Of a DNA stretch of 64,000 bases, positions 10,389-22,000 are shown one piece after another. The notes under the pieces were generated by a model that saw only the letters and a program-made list of their open reading frames with translations, was not told the DNA's origin and made no database searches. A program made the translations under genes and the position numbers. Origin of the DNA: Ochotona curzoniae (taxonomy: Eukaryota; Chordata; Mammalia; Lagomorpha; Ochotonidae); contig NW_024466413.1 of NCBI RefSeq assembly GCF_017591425.1, positions 1,054,001 through 1,118,000 of the forward strand, written 5' to 3'. Numbering within the stretch: the stretch's first letter is position 1; each line of letters begins with the position of its first letter.

Positions 10389-11360
10389 TGCATCTTGACT
10401 TTCAGTGTGTGCCAGCTCAGGGTGCCAGTTCTGATTGTGACATAATGGCTTGGGGCTCGTGTGGGCCTGCCTGCCTGGACCACCTTTGGGGTGGGACGGC
10501 TTGGCACTCACTCACCCATCCATTCCTGTGTGTGCTCACCAGAAAACCACAGTTCCCTGTGCAAGTCTGCCCTGAGGTTTTACTAACAGCATACTAGACA
10601 CTGGGGGGAATATCCATCAAAATGCTTTCCCAGTTGATTGGCTGGAAGTCACACTTGCTGCGGGGTTCACCTGCGGCTCAGGTGAGCGTCTCGCCTCCGC
10701 TCGCCGTCCAGCTTCCTGGAGGAGGCCCAGGTTCGAGGGCAACCTGCTCCTCGGAGGTCTCCACTCTGCAAGTCCACGGTCACAGGCCCAACGGACTCTG
10801 TCTTATGATGTTTCTCGGCTTCCCAGTTGGCATCTTGGTGCCACATCCCCACACAGCATGCCCTTCCTTCAGGAGTGCACTGATTCCGCTCACAAGGACA
10901 GAGCCCTGGTGACCGGGTCACCTCCCAAGACCCGCCTCTAAGGCCCCCACCCATGCAGAGGACATTGTGGAACCCAGTGGCTGAGGGCGGAATTCCCAGC
11001 AATGACCTCTTGGGACATGCTCTTTCACAGGAACATAGATGTATAATAGAATTTAGCACAGAATGTGCCTGTGTTGTTAACACCACAGAGATGGGAAATG
11101 GAGCTGTGTGTGTGTGGAGAGACTGAAGGGCCGTCACAGGACACGCAGCTCGCTTGCATTCAGTTTTACACCATGCCCCCTTCCTCCCTGGACCCAGCTC
11201 GGGGACCGGGTCTCCCTCCCAGAGACACGATGGGTACAGGAGGCCTAGGATGGTTCCTGGTTACAGCTGTGGTTCAAGGTCAGTGACGTCTCCAGGTGTA
11301 AACCTTGGCAGGGCAGTTCCAGGAGCTCTTTGTGGGGGAGCAAAAGACAGTTTGAAGGTG

Positions 11361-11743
11361 GGTGGTATGGTAGCATGGCACGGAGGCTCCCATCCAGCTC
11401 TGACTCTGGTCGCTTGAGTTGGAGCACCGTTTCCGGTCCTGGCTGCTCTGCTTCCGATCCGGCTGCCCGCTCATGTATCTCAGCAAACAGCCAAAGGTGG
11501 TGCAGGTGCTTAGGCCCCTGCTGCTTCCGTGGAAGACCCGATGGAGTTCCAGGCTCCTGGCTTCAGCCGGGCCCGGCTCTGGCTGTTGCGGTCATTTGGG
11601 AAGTAAACCACACCCTTTCTTTTCCTCTCTTCCCTCCCTCGTTCCCTCGTCCTCTACCTCCTCCCCAGCTTTCCCATTCTCCCTCGCTTTTCCTGTCTCC
11701 TTCTCTGTCACTTTACCTTTCAAATAGGCAGACAAAATCTTTA
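11361..11743 (+). mobile_element. CSINE, sense orientation
   Basis: Runs head to tail: tccggtcctggctgctctgc, gtgcaggtgcttaggcccct, ggctcctggcttcagccggg, gttgcggtcatttgggaagt. A long C/T-rich tract (about 11618-11700) follows, then ctttacctttcaaataggca. It is the only clearly sense-oriented CSINE I find in the window. The 5' boundary is uncertain. Confidence 0.75.
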
Positions 11744-11952
11744 GGAACTGAGGAAGGCAGAGTGAGGTGGCAAAAGACCTTGCTCCAGAAGTGCACGTGC
11801 TGTGGTTTCCGGGTGGGCAACCCTTGGACTTCACCATGCTCCGGGTTTGAGAACAACGGGGGCTGTGGCTGGCAGACGGCTCTGTGGTCCCCTGTGGGAG
11901 TCCCTGTAGATGTACCTGGAAGATAACGGGGTGTCTGCTGCTGTGTTTGCAG

Positions 11953-11997
11953 GGTGAAGTTGGGGAGCGAGGCCTGGCGGGCCGGCCTGGAGAGAAG
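11953..11997 (+). CDS. COL22A1: Window exon 6, collagen Gly-X-Y (45 bp)
   Basis: Encodes GEVGERGLAGRPGEK (joined residues 91-105), the 45-bp collagen exon class. Carries a GEVGER hexapeptide. The segment is charged (four acidic and three basic residues in fifteen). Acceptor is gctgtgtttgcag, donor AAG|gtgtgt. Confidence 0.94.
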
Positions 11998-12554
11998 GTG
12001 TGTTGATGACTTTGTTTCTTCTTGCTTGCTTATTCTTTAATTCCCTCCTTCCAGGTTTCTGAACCAGGTCTTGTACAAACTCTTCGAGTGCCAGGAGTTA
12101 CCAATTGTGTCTCTTGGGAACGCACTGCACCCACTCTGTGCAATCTTGCAGCACCTCACTAATCTGTGGTATCCCCGCTATCCATCGCTGTGTGGGGTAC
12201 TGAGCCAGAACAAGTGGGTGGTGAAGAACTATTGGCAAGTGGAGGGAGTGGCAGCCCATAGGTCTGGAAGGAGAGGAGGGCCTATCGCTGAGATCTGGGC
12301 AGTGTCAAGAAAGGTGACAGTAGGAGACACTGGCTGAGGCCTCAAGTTGGATATTGAGACTGAAGGAACAAGTGTTCCCGGGAGAGCTTAGGGACATGCC
12401 AAGGGCAGCCGCTCTGGAGTGGCCCTGGCTCCACTTCCCATGAGCTGTCCACTAAGCCACACATCACAGGGCAGGAGAGCAGAGGCCTGAGCTGGCCCAG
12501 AGGAGAACCTCGCAGGAGGTGCTGACCGTCCAAAGCCTTCTGCCTTTCCTGCAG
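11998..12554 (+). other. Intron, window exons 6-7
   Basis: 557 bp, apparently unique. No repeat, exon or RNA gene recognised. Confidence 0.88.
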
Positions 12555-12617
12555 GGAGAAGCAGGCCTGCCAGGATTCCCAGGCCTCCCGGGCGTGCGAG
12601 GAGAGAGGGGAGTTGAG
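12555..12617 (+). CDS. COL22A1: Window exon 7, collagen Gly-X-Y (63 bp)
   Basis: Encodes seven perfect triplets (joined residues 106-126), beginning GEAGLPGFPGLPGVRGER and closing GVE. The length is seven 9-bp units. It has a GVRGER hexapeptide. Acceptor is gcctttcctgcag, donor GAG|gtaagt, a full consensus. Exon 8 follows after only 289 bp, the second-shortest intron here. Confidence 0.95.
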
Positions 12618-12906
12618 GTAAGTGTGGCTGCTGTCTGCACCGAGGTCTCCTAAAGCCAGCACTGGGACTGGGAAAGAGTGGGTTTCCCCAGTGCAGGTGG
12701 GAGAGAAATGAGAGTCCGCCAGGTGAGACTCAGAGGAGCAGGTGCCTGCGGGTGGCTGGGGCTTTTCACGGAGCTGACGGGCTTGGCTTGGAGCCGTTTC
12801 ATGAGCCGGCCAGGATAGGTTGGAGAGAACGCATGCGCATCTTGTCTAGGTCTTGGGCTGGAGAAGTCAGCTGTTGGCTCATGTTTCCTATCGTCTTTTG
12901 CCACAG

Positions 12907-12960
12907 GGAGAAAAAGGGGAGCTGGGACATCCCGGCCTGAAGGGCGATCGAGGTGAAAAG
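12907..12960 (+). CDS. COL22A1: Window exon 8, collagen Gly-X-Y (54 bp)
   Basis: Encodes GEKGELGHPGLKGDRGEK (joined residues 127-144). It is very charged, with KGE and KGD pairs of the kind that form inter-chain Lys-Glu/Asp bridges across adjacent triplets and stabilise the helix where Pro is scarce. Acceptor is gtcttttgccacag, donor AAG|gtaagg. Confidence 0.95.
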
Positions 12961-15900
12961 GTAAGGGCCGGCCTCGTAGCCCGAACTGTGCTCTCTCCCG
13001 CCACCTGTCCTGTGGGCATCAGCTTGACCCTGTGGACGTGCAGAGTGTGCACCTGCCATAAACTCAAGGAAAAGGCGGACCGTGAGGCTCCTGTCATCCG
13101 TGCAATTGCTTTGCCCATCAAGCGTGGGAGCAGAGCAGGGCTGTCGGGTCTCTGAGCAGTGACTGGATCCAGAGGCAGACACGCCGTGGGAGCACCAGGA
13201 AGCTCCCTGAGCTGGAGGGCCCCACTGGCACGCAAGCCCCACTTGTCCCGTGCACCATATTTGAGCACAGTGTGCCACTGCCCGTGGGTTGGCCCTGGAG
13301 TCAGGCTCAGAGTCGGGCCCCTTGGAGCAGGCCCTGCCTGTTGCAGGGAGGGGACTGTGGTCACGGAGCTCCCCTGGGACCCCAGCCTTCCTCCAGGCCA
13401 CCTGCCTTGGGAGTGCCACACTGGGAACTGGCAGCTGGAGCGCACGTAGAGAGAGGGCTAACTGCTGGGGTATGGGCCATGCCAAGGGAAGCTGATGAGA
13501 GGTGCCAGTGGCCTCCAGGAGTAGGGGCAGCAAGAGACCAGACAGGGCAAGGTCACAGGCAAAGGAGCCTGTTGGCCATCTTGGCCTCAGAACGGGGCAG
13601 GACAGAGGCTGGGAGAGGCAAGTGGGAGCACTACTTTTTGTCCTCAGTTCTCAGGTTGATGTGATATTAATACAACGGGAACACATTCATTGTGATTAAT
13701 AGATATGATTCTAAGAAATACGTCGATCTGTCCCTCCTTCCTTTCTAATTCTTGAGATGACATACTTCCAGTCTGTATCTAGTCAAGGCTTAAGACCCCA
13801 CTACTCTGAAAAGAAAATCAGAGGCCTTAGTCTTGCAGGAGTACAGGCAAGGGCTGTGATCAGTAATCAAAAGCCAAGAGGTCCGTGTCACTCAGCGGGT
13901 TTTAGAAGCCAGCCCAGAGCCACAGAATGAAGCAGGGATGCCAGCCTGCCGCCTGACCCATGCTCTTAGAGGCCACTTGTCCAGCCACACGGGCAGGTGG
14001 GAGGAGGCGGAGGTGGAGGGGCACCTTAGCGTCACACAGTGCAGAGGGCGGCCCTGCCTTCTGGAGTGTAACTTTACAAACACGGCCCTGGCTGCTTGCT
14101 TGGTGCACCCCGAATCCAAGGCAGCCCACTGGCCCGAGCCCAGTGGGGTCCACAGTGTCACTCTCAGGCCTAAGGGCCTTGCAAAGATCCCCTCCACCTC
14201 TCTGTTTGGACTTCCTCCTCTCCTGTTTGCATCTTCCTGCCCCCTCATCTCCTTCCTCAGGGTCTGGAGACCCAGGGCTATGTTCTAGACAGACCAACAG
14301 CCCTGAGCCAGCGAGCTGGAGCAGAAGCCGCACTATATGGCGGCCCCTAGGCTGCTGTGGACTTGTCAGAAATGCACACTCTGTGCAGGCTGCAGGGGCT
14401 CAACGAGGCCTCCGGCAGCTTGGGCTACCTCAGCAGCCTTGCCTGAGCCATGGCACAACCACATCCGGAATCCAGCTAGCCTCTCCTCAGAGAAAATGTT
14501 AGTAACAGATGACTTGGGTCCCCAAAACCCGAGACATCAAAGCAAGAGAACTCCTCTGGTTGTGCCCCTGCTGACCCATCTGTCTGCTGACCCCTCCACC
14601 TGCTGATCCATCCACCTGCTGACCCCTCTGTCTGCTGACCCTTCTGCTGACCCCTCCACCTGCTGACCCCTCCACCTGCTGACCCCTCCATCTGCTGACC
14701 CCTCTATCTGCTGACCCCTCTGTCTGCTGGCCCCTCCTTCTGCTGACCCCTCCATCTGCTGACCCCTCTGTCTGCTGGCCCCTCCTTCTGCTGACCCCTC
14801 CATCTGCTGACCCCTCCGTCTGCTGACCCCTCTGTCTGCTGACCCCTCCGTCTGCTGACCCCTCTGTCTGCTGATGCCTCCATCTGCTGACCCCTCCGTC
14901 TGCTGGCCCCTCCATCTGCTGGCCCCTCCTTCTGCTGACCCCTCCATCTGCTGACCCCTCCGTCTGCTGACCGTTCCATCTGCTGGCCCTCCATCTGCTG
15001 ACCCCTCCGTCTGCTGGCCCTTCCTTCTACTGACCCCTCCATCTGCTGACCCCTCCATCTGCTGGCCCCTCTGTCTGCTGACCCCTCCATCTGCTGACCC
15101 CTCCATCTGCTGACCCCTCCATCTGCTGACCCCTCTATCTGCTGACCCCTCCGTCTGCTGAACCCTCCATCTGCTGACCCCTCCATCTGCTGACCCCTCT
15201 ACCTGCTGACCCCTCCGTCTGCTGACCCCTCCATCTGCTGGCCCCTCTGTCTGATGACCCCTCCATCTGCTGACCCCTCCGTCTGCTGACCCCTCTGTCT
15301 GCTGACCCCTCCATCTGCTGACCCCTCCTTCTGCTGACCCCTCCATCTGCTGACCCCTCTGTCTGCTGACCCGTCCATCTGCTGACCCCTCCGTCTGCTG
15401 GCCCCTCAATCTGCTGACCCCTCCTTCTGCTGACCCCTCCATCTGCTGACCCCTCCTTCTGCTGACCCCTCCGTCTGCTGGCCCCTCCATCTGCTGACCC
15501 CTCCTTCTGCTGACCCCTCCATCTGCTGACCCCTCCGTCTGCTGAACCCTCCATCTGCTGACCCCTCCGTCTGCTGGCCCTTCCTTCTACTGACCCCTCC
15601 ATCTGCTGACCCCTCCATCTGCTGAACCCTCCATCTGCTGACCCCTCTACCTGCTGACCCCTCCGTCTGCTGACCCCTCCATCTGCTGGCCCCTCTGTCT
15701 GCTGACCCCTCCATCTGCTGACCCCTCTGTCTGCTGACCCCTCTGTCTGCTGACCCCTCTATCTGCTGACCCCTCCGTCTGCTGACCCTCCATCTGCTGA
15801 CCCCTCCGTCTGCTGGCCCCTCCATCTGCTGACCCCTCCATCTGCTGACCCCTCCATCTGCTGACCCCTCCGTCTGCTGACCCCTCCGTCTGCTGACCCC

Positions 15901-16732
15901 TCCATCTGCTGACCCCTCCGTCTGCTGACCCCTGTGTCTGCTGACCCCTCCATCTGCTGACCCCTCCATCTGCTGACCCCTCTGTCTGCTGACCCCTCCA
16001 TCTGCTGACCCCTCCATCTGCTGACCCCTTCATCTGCTGACCCCTTCATCTGCTGACCCCTGTGTCTGCTGACCCCTCCATTTGCTGGCCCCTCCATCTG
16101 CTGGCCCCTCCATCTGCTGACCCCTCCATCTGCTGACCCCTCTGTCTGCTCACCTTGCCCCAGGATTCACACCCCACATGCAGCTCTGAGAAAGTAGGTC
16201 TGATGATGCTCTTGGCTTGGTGAGGTCTGCTGGGAGCCAGAAGAGGTTGAAAGATTTATAGAATGCTAGAGTTAGGTTTCATGGCCAAGTGGTTGGGCTC
16301 TCAATCCTGTGTCATTTACAGGAGGGTGACACTGTCCCCCAGGACACAGAGAACCCACTGGCTGCTCCAGAGTGCCTGGAGCTGATCCAAGGGAGCTGGG
16401 GCTCCACACTTGCCACGGGGGTTGTGGGGACATTGGCCATTCAGCATGAAGGCTGGCTGGGGCCAGAAGCCACCGGAAGACAGCAGCGGCCAACTTCTTT
16501 CACTTCACTCCTCCTGGGAGTGTGTAGTGATGTCCCTGAGCTAGAGCGCCACCTGTCCACACAGGCGCAACTCACGCTGTGTTGTGGGATGTCAGATACT
16601 CTGTAATTGAAAATGCATGGATGCTCACGCAGGTGCAAGGAGAGTGGATGAATGTGTGTTTTGAGGAGAAGCCTGCCTATCGTAAGCTGAGCTGGCAGGG
16701 GGATTCCTGTTCACGTTCACATTGTCCTACAG
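12961..16732 (+). other. Intron, window exons 8-9, with large minisatellite
   Basis: 3.8 kb. Over 40% of it is the 16-bp minisatellite at 14568-16150. The left 1.6 kb and the 580 bp between the array and exon 9 look unique. Confidence 0.88.
14568..16150 (+). repeat. Minisatellite, 16-bp unit, about 99 copies
   Basis: Consensus unit on the + strand is ATCTGCTGACCCCTCC. Frequent variants replace ATC with GTC or TTC, GACCCC with GGCCCC, and CTCC with CTCT. The array is almost uninterrupted for 1.58 kb. On the minus strand the unit has no stop in any frame. Because 16 leaves remainder 1 on division by 3, three units cycle through all frames and give the same 16-residue peptide repeat (GGVSRWRGQQMEGSAD type). 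That produces several overlapping minus-strand ORFs up to 317 codons, which I do not regard as genes. Confidence 0.97.
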
Positions 16733-16774
16733 GGTGAAGCTGGCCCCGCAGGCCCTCCTGGACCACCTGGAACC
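16733..16774 (+). CDS. COL22A1: Window exon 9, collagen Gly-X-Y ending in a partial triplet (42 bp)
   Basis: Encodes GEAGPAGPPGPPGT (joined residues 145-158): four triplets and a Gly-Thr stub. The stub opens the interruption that exon 10 continues. The length is not a multiple of 9, but exons 9 and 10 together are 75 bp. Acceptor is attgtcctacag, donor ACC|gtaagt. Confidence 0.93.
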
Positions 16775-17456
16775 GTAAGTAGCTCTTCCCCTCCTCCTCT
16801 GCATCCTTAAGGCTTGGGGTGCGCACACGCACATGTGCACACGCAGTTATAAACGCCCATGTATCACCCAGCGTACAAGGAGCTCTGTTCCTCACTTTCC
16901 AAAACCAGAGACAGGCACTTCATGCTTCTTGCCTTACCCTACTCAGCAAAGCACAGGGACAGCTTATTGAAACATGAGCCAGTGACATGCGAGGAAGCTT
17001 CATCCCAGTGACAAGAGTCAGTCTGTCTAGGGTGAGCCCTTGCCACCATGACCTGTGGCTGGGCTTTGTCCTTCGATCTCTGTGGGTGCCCAGGGCCAAG
17101 AATGATGGACCTGCGGTCAAGTAGAGAGGAGCGTCTGTCACGGACACGTCATTTCATCTCCCTAAGAATCCATTCCCTCCGGTTTTTAAAAATACTATAC
17201 CCAGCTAACACATACATTTGCAGTGAAAATTCACTCCAAATACCAGGAAACATGAGCAGTGCCTCCCTTTGTCATCACTGAACTTGCTTCCTGTCACTCT
17301 GCAATGGCAATTGGGTTGGAACTATTTGTTCCATGTTAACATGGGGAAGGCGGTTGTGCTGACTTGCGGTGCTGGCTCTGACCTAGCGAATGCCTCTGGG
17401 ACTGGTCAGTTACCAGAGCAGAGAACTCATGAGGATGAGTGGGGACGGCACTGAGA

Positions 17457-17467
17457 CCCCCTGGTGG
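17457..17467 (-). promoter_or_regulatory. CTCF-like motif, reverse orientation
   Basis: ccccctggtgg is the reverse complement of CCACCAGGGGG. Only the core matches. Confidence 0.3.
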
Positions 17468-18002
17468 TGTGGCGAGCGCTCTGTGCTTCTGGTCCAAGTG
17501 CAGCCATGTATCCACAGCACACTCTCCTCCCCTCACACATAATCCAGCAAAATAGGGCCTTCCCATGCCAGAGGACATTGGGAGGGTCTCAGAAAGTAAG
17601 AGCTGGCATTGGTCTTGTCACATCTTTGTCCAGGTGGTCATGGCCGTGCTGGCGGGCACGCAGGGATACATGTGTGGGAGGGCAGGGAGGTAACGTGTCT
17701 ATGACAGGCTGCTTGGCACTCTGTGTACCAAGGAGTCTGCTATCTGGCTCACATGTTCCACCTCTAGGAGGTGTCCTGGAGAAATAGGTGTGTTGGTGCC
17801 CACATGACTTAAATGATGTGCAAATGTGCTCTGTAATAAAATATTAGAAAAAATTTATGTGGCAGTGAATGTCACAAAATGCTCGTATCATAAATTCCTG
17901 TTGTAGAAATATGTACACACACATACTATGTACAACGGTGCCTAATACAGTCCATGGGAATGTGTATTATAAAAAAAAGATGCATGGGATAAAAAAATAG
18001 TG

Positions 18003-18355
18003 TATTTGACTTACTGGAAGAGTTCTAGAGTGATGGGAGGAGACACACTCACGGAGGGAGAGATGGGGAGAGAGAGGAGGGCAAGGGGAGGGAGGGAAGG
18101 GAGGGAGAGCCTTCTTCCACCCACTGGTTTACTCCCCAAATACCACAGTCGCTGGAGCTGAGCCAGTTCAAAGCAAGGAGCCTCCCATGCAGGTGCAGCA
18201 GCCCAAGCACTTGAGCCGTCCTCCACTGCTTGTGCATGTCATTGGGAGGGAACTGGACAGAAGTGGAGCAGCGGGGACTTGAGCCAGCACCCATATGGGG
18301 ATGCTGGATGCTGGCACTGCAAGTCTTTTCCTGCTCTGTCACGGTGCCAGGCCCA
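18003..18355 (-). mobile_element. CSINE with purine-rich expansion
   Basis: Head-proximal blocks match (tttactccccaaataccaca, gcaggtgcagcagcccaagc, cttgagccagcacccatatg). The usual GA-rich tract has expanded into a G/A run at about 18045-18112 (gagggagagatggggagaga and similar). Ends near acggtgccaggccc. Confidence 0.8.
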
Positions 18356-19041
18356 TTTATTACTTTTTTAAAGTGCACCATAATGAGTTCATCTTTTAGT
18401 TCTACTTGGCCAGGAACTTTTTGAAATATCCCCATGGATGGTCTTAAACATACATTGGTAGGCGGATCAAATGGCACAGGGTATGGGTTGTGTTGTGTTC
18501 CAGGGTGAATGTCAGTCCCTGTGCTGTGAGATGGAGCTGTGGGGGTCTCTTTGTGGGGTGCATCCTTAGCTTCCCAGCTAGCAGGGTGGAAGCAGAGCAG
18601 CTGCCTCAGCCATGCAGGAAGTATGAACCAACGCCTGCAAGTGGCTGTGGAGAGCCGCGCCGCTGTGCTCAACCCTGGAGGGCCAGGGATGCTCCACAGG
18701 GGTGTCTGTGTGCCGAGGTCACCAGCCTTGTGCACTCCTGCCGAGCACCTGGCAGATGGGAAAGGTGCAGCCTCCCATCAGGCTCGGGTACTGCCCAGAG
18801 CTCGTGTGGATGATTCCACATTGTCCCCTGTCTGATGGGGACAACACGGCCACCAGGGTCACAGGTCACAGAGCTCAGGGCTGCAGTCTAACCGCTGTCC
18901 CTTCCTGCCTTCAGTCCTCAGGGGTTTGGGTTGTGGCTGTTCGAGCAGTAGAAATCACAGGCATCTCGGGGCCTGGCAGCTGGGCTTGATAAGGCAGCAT
19001 CGAGCTTCCCTTCTCCCTAATCTTGTTGGTTTCCCTTTCAG

Positions 19042-19074
19042 ACAGCTCTGCTCACGCCACACCCCGGCATGCTG
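19042..19074 (+). CDS. COL22A1: Window exon 10, short interruption exon (33 bp)
   Basis: Encodes TALLTPHPGML (joined residues 159-169). With the Gly-Thr end of exon 9 it forms a ten-residue break in the Gly-X-Y repeat, which resumes at GML. Acceptor is ggtttccctttcag and donor CTG|gtgagt, both strong, and the frame is kept; this supports a real micro-exon despite its size. The LLTP motif recurs in exon 22. Loss of exon 10 alone would leave a two-residue imperfection. Loss of exons 9 and 10 together would restore a perfect repeat. Confidence 0.85.
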
Positions 19075-22000
19075 GTGAGTAGCGGTGGCCTCCTGGTACA
19101 GCACAGTGTGTCCCTGCATGGGCTGGGAGCTGGGTCTGGACTGGATCCTGACCCAAGCCGCTGCAGGCATCCGGGCTTCCAGACCTTGTCCTAGCAACAG
19201 GTGGGACCAGGGCCCTGCAAGGAACTGGCTGTGGTGTTGGGCTGAGGAAGCAGACCCTGCTGTTGGGGCTTGGGGGACAGAGGGCTAGGAGGGGCAGAGC
19301 TGTCCCTGGGCACACCGGCTGGGTGGGGGTTCTGCACAAGACCTGGGTCTCACAGGGGCTGCTCGAGGGCAGTAGAAGCCCTAACCTGTCTCAGAACCAT
19401 CGTGGGGCAGGGCTGATGGAGCGACAGCTCAGCTGTTTCTTGCAGACCCTAAAACACACTAAAGAAAGCGTAAGTCACCACTGCCACCCTGGAGAGCTGC
19501 TGCTTCCTGCTCTGACGACTGGTTCATCTGAAAATAGGGTTTCCTGGGACATCGCTCTAGGCAGCTCCTAGGCCGGGGAATTGGCCTTACCTGTTTCTCT
19601 GACGTCCTGCTGGTGTGCCACGGCACTCCCTGGCTGGCTCAGAAGATGGCAGTAGAGGAGGATGGGACCCAGGGCAGGGAACCCCGTGTGGCCGCGGGTG
19701 TGGCCCCAGGTACTCTCATCAAATTACTGCAGTCTGTGTGGAAGGGGTTCTACCTGTGTCCCTCTTACAGATGGGGCCCCTGTGGCTCAGAGCTACTGTG
19801 GAACTGGCAGAGCCCCACCTTACACGTGGGGTCTCCCAGCCCTGATGCCCTGGCTGGGGTGACTGTCCCCACGTCTTCTGGGCTCCAGACCAATTACCTC
19901 ATAGTGCAGTCTCCCTAGCCCACAGCACCTCTGTCTGGGCACTGCCAGCCCTCATCCCTACCATCGGAGCGTCTCTCCTCCCCAGCAGTGCTCTGAGCCC
20001 CTCCAGTCTCAGGAGACTGATTTTGTGGGAGCCAGGAAGCCACTTTGAGTTGTAAAGCAAATTGTGCCCACAGGAGGTAAAACGCTTCATTGTGGGCAGT
20101 TGCATGATCTGCCTGGGATTGGCACTGTCGTTATGACAACAGCGTGTGTGGCACTGGTTTGGGGAGTGCAACTCAGTCTGGCTGCTCCCTGCTCTCCGGG
20201 GGTCAATACCTTGACAGAAAAAGGAAGCTATAGATGGACGTAACATTTGTAGCATAATTTGAAAAGAGAATTAGAAAGGAAAGTACAGTTCCTCTTGCCT
20301 CCTTACCCGGGACTGTGCAGAGGCTCCAGGGAGAATGGGGCCAGACATGGAGCTGGCAGCTGGAGGAGAGCCCAGTGGGGTCTGTGGCAGTGTGTGTGGT
20401 TCCCAGGAGTCTGGAGGCATCACTCAGCTGCAGGGAAGATGGTCAGGCAGCCTTGGGTGGGGAGCTCACAGCAGAGAGCTTGGGGAGAGCTGGATCTGGG
20501 CGACCACCTGCTGGCTCATGGGCAACCCTAACTCCACCCCAAAAAGGATTCCAGGACACCTCCGAGGCGCCTGGGTCTGCAGGAGAGGTGCTGAGATCCC
20601 GAGAGGGGATGGGTGGGCTCAGCTTGGCTGATGTCACCTGGGAAGAGAAGCCACTCAGGAGTGAGCGATCGACCACGCGTGAGAAAGCCCCTCCTGTTGT
20701 GCCCCACAGTGAGGGTGCCACATGCCAATACCCACACTCTGGGACAGGTGAGTCCCTAGGGCTGCCACTGTGACCTTAACACCCACCTGCAAGTCTCAGC
20801 TTGTTTTCCAGCCACCTGCATCCCCATCTTCCCTAACCCCAAAGCAACAAAAACACCTGCAGATTTCTCCCTGTGTGTCCTGGGAGACAAACCATCACCT
20901 CTTACTGGATTTTTCGGTATGGACCAGACCTGACAGGGAACTTTGTCCATCCCCACCATGGACAATGTTGCAAAAGGGAAGCATGTGGAGAATAACAGGA
21001 GTGATGTGTCTATTGCATCTCCAAGACTGCTTGGAGGAGTTTTTGTAAAGCCCACAGAGTGGGGTCTGCTTGCCTGACACACAGAAAGCCATCTGCTCAC
21101 CTTGGGGAGATGGAGGAAAGAAGATGTCCCTTGCAGAAAGCATATCAAGTAATTGGACGGCTGCTGCTGAATCCCCAAGCTCCCCAAGGACCTGGGGGGA
21201 AATTGGGAGGAAAGGTGTGTTCAGTGCCTGTCCAGGTTCCTACTTGGTCAGCAGTGCCTGTGGCCTGCCTTTAGCTGGTCTTCAATACTGTGTGTGTCAC
21301 GGCATTTTTATGGTGTTCAAGTGGCTTCCATCATTCTGGGAGCTACAGATATGTGCTGGATCTGTGAAGCCCCAGGAAGCAGCACTGACCACTGAGGTAT
21401 CACCTCCTGGAGAAGCAAGTCACCTCCAGTGGGTAGAACTTTGCAGGGCCAGCTGGACCACCCCCTTAGTTCAGTGAGCTTGATATGCTACTGTTCAAAC
21501 AGGGCGAGGGCTGCTGTGGTCAAGAGAGGGAACCCTGACAGGTATCCAGTGTGTCCATCTGAAGGACTGCATAGGTGCACAGCTTCCACATTGTTGCTGG
21601 TGCACAAGGACCGGTAGCACTGTCTGAACTGGAGAAGAAATGGCCTGGATGCGGTTGGAATCTGCCAGGCACTGCAGAATGCTCTGCAGAAGCTATGCTC
21701 GTGGAACCCAGCTCTACGAGGCTGACCAAAGGGATTCCACTCAGCAGGTTGTGCCGAGAGGAAGGGAGCCAGCCAAAAGCCAGCTAGGGGGGCACTGTGG
21801 GACTTGGAGAGTCAAGCAGGCAGGAGCCATGTGGTGTGAACTCTGACAGGTGACCGTGTGTGACCAGAGAGAGGAGCGGGGACCCTCCCCAGTACAGCCC
21901 TCCTTGACTGGCTTCTGCTCCAAGGCACACTGGCCTGGCCCAGGCTGCCCCACTTAGATGTTAGATTCTGCTTTTGAGTTGCATGCAGCATTCTCGACCC

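Larger units (their letters stand above)
8186..11952 (+). other. Intron, window exons 5-6
   Basis: 3.8 kb. Contains three CSINEs: antisense at 9298-9585 and 10061-10388, and sense at about 11361-11743. The stretches 8186-9290 and 10390-11350 look unique, and I see no exon in them. Confidence 0.85.
16775..19041 (+). other. Intron, window exons 9-10
   Basis: 2.3 kb. Holds a reverse CTCF-like motif (17457-17467), an A/T-rich stretch at about 17810-18005 that may be an old interspersed repeat I cannot name, and an antisense CSINE (18003-18355). No exon seen. Confidence 0.85.

Noticed and set aside
11618..11700. C/T-rich tract as a possible splice or regulatory element
   Set aside because: It is the internal pyrimidine tract of a sense-oriented CSINE.
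14499..16097. Overlapping minus-strand ORFs up to 317 codons with a 16-residue repeat
   Set aside because: They exist because the 16-bp minisatellite unit has no stop on that strand in any frame. No promoter, unique domain or splice context supports a gene.
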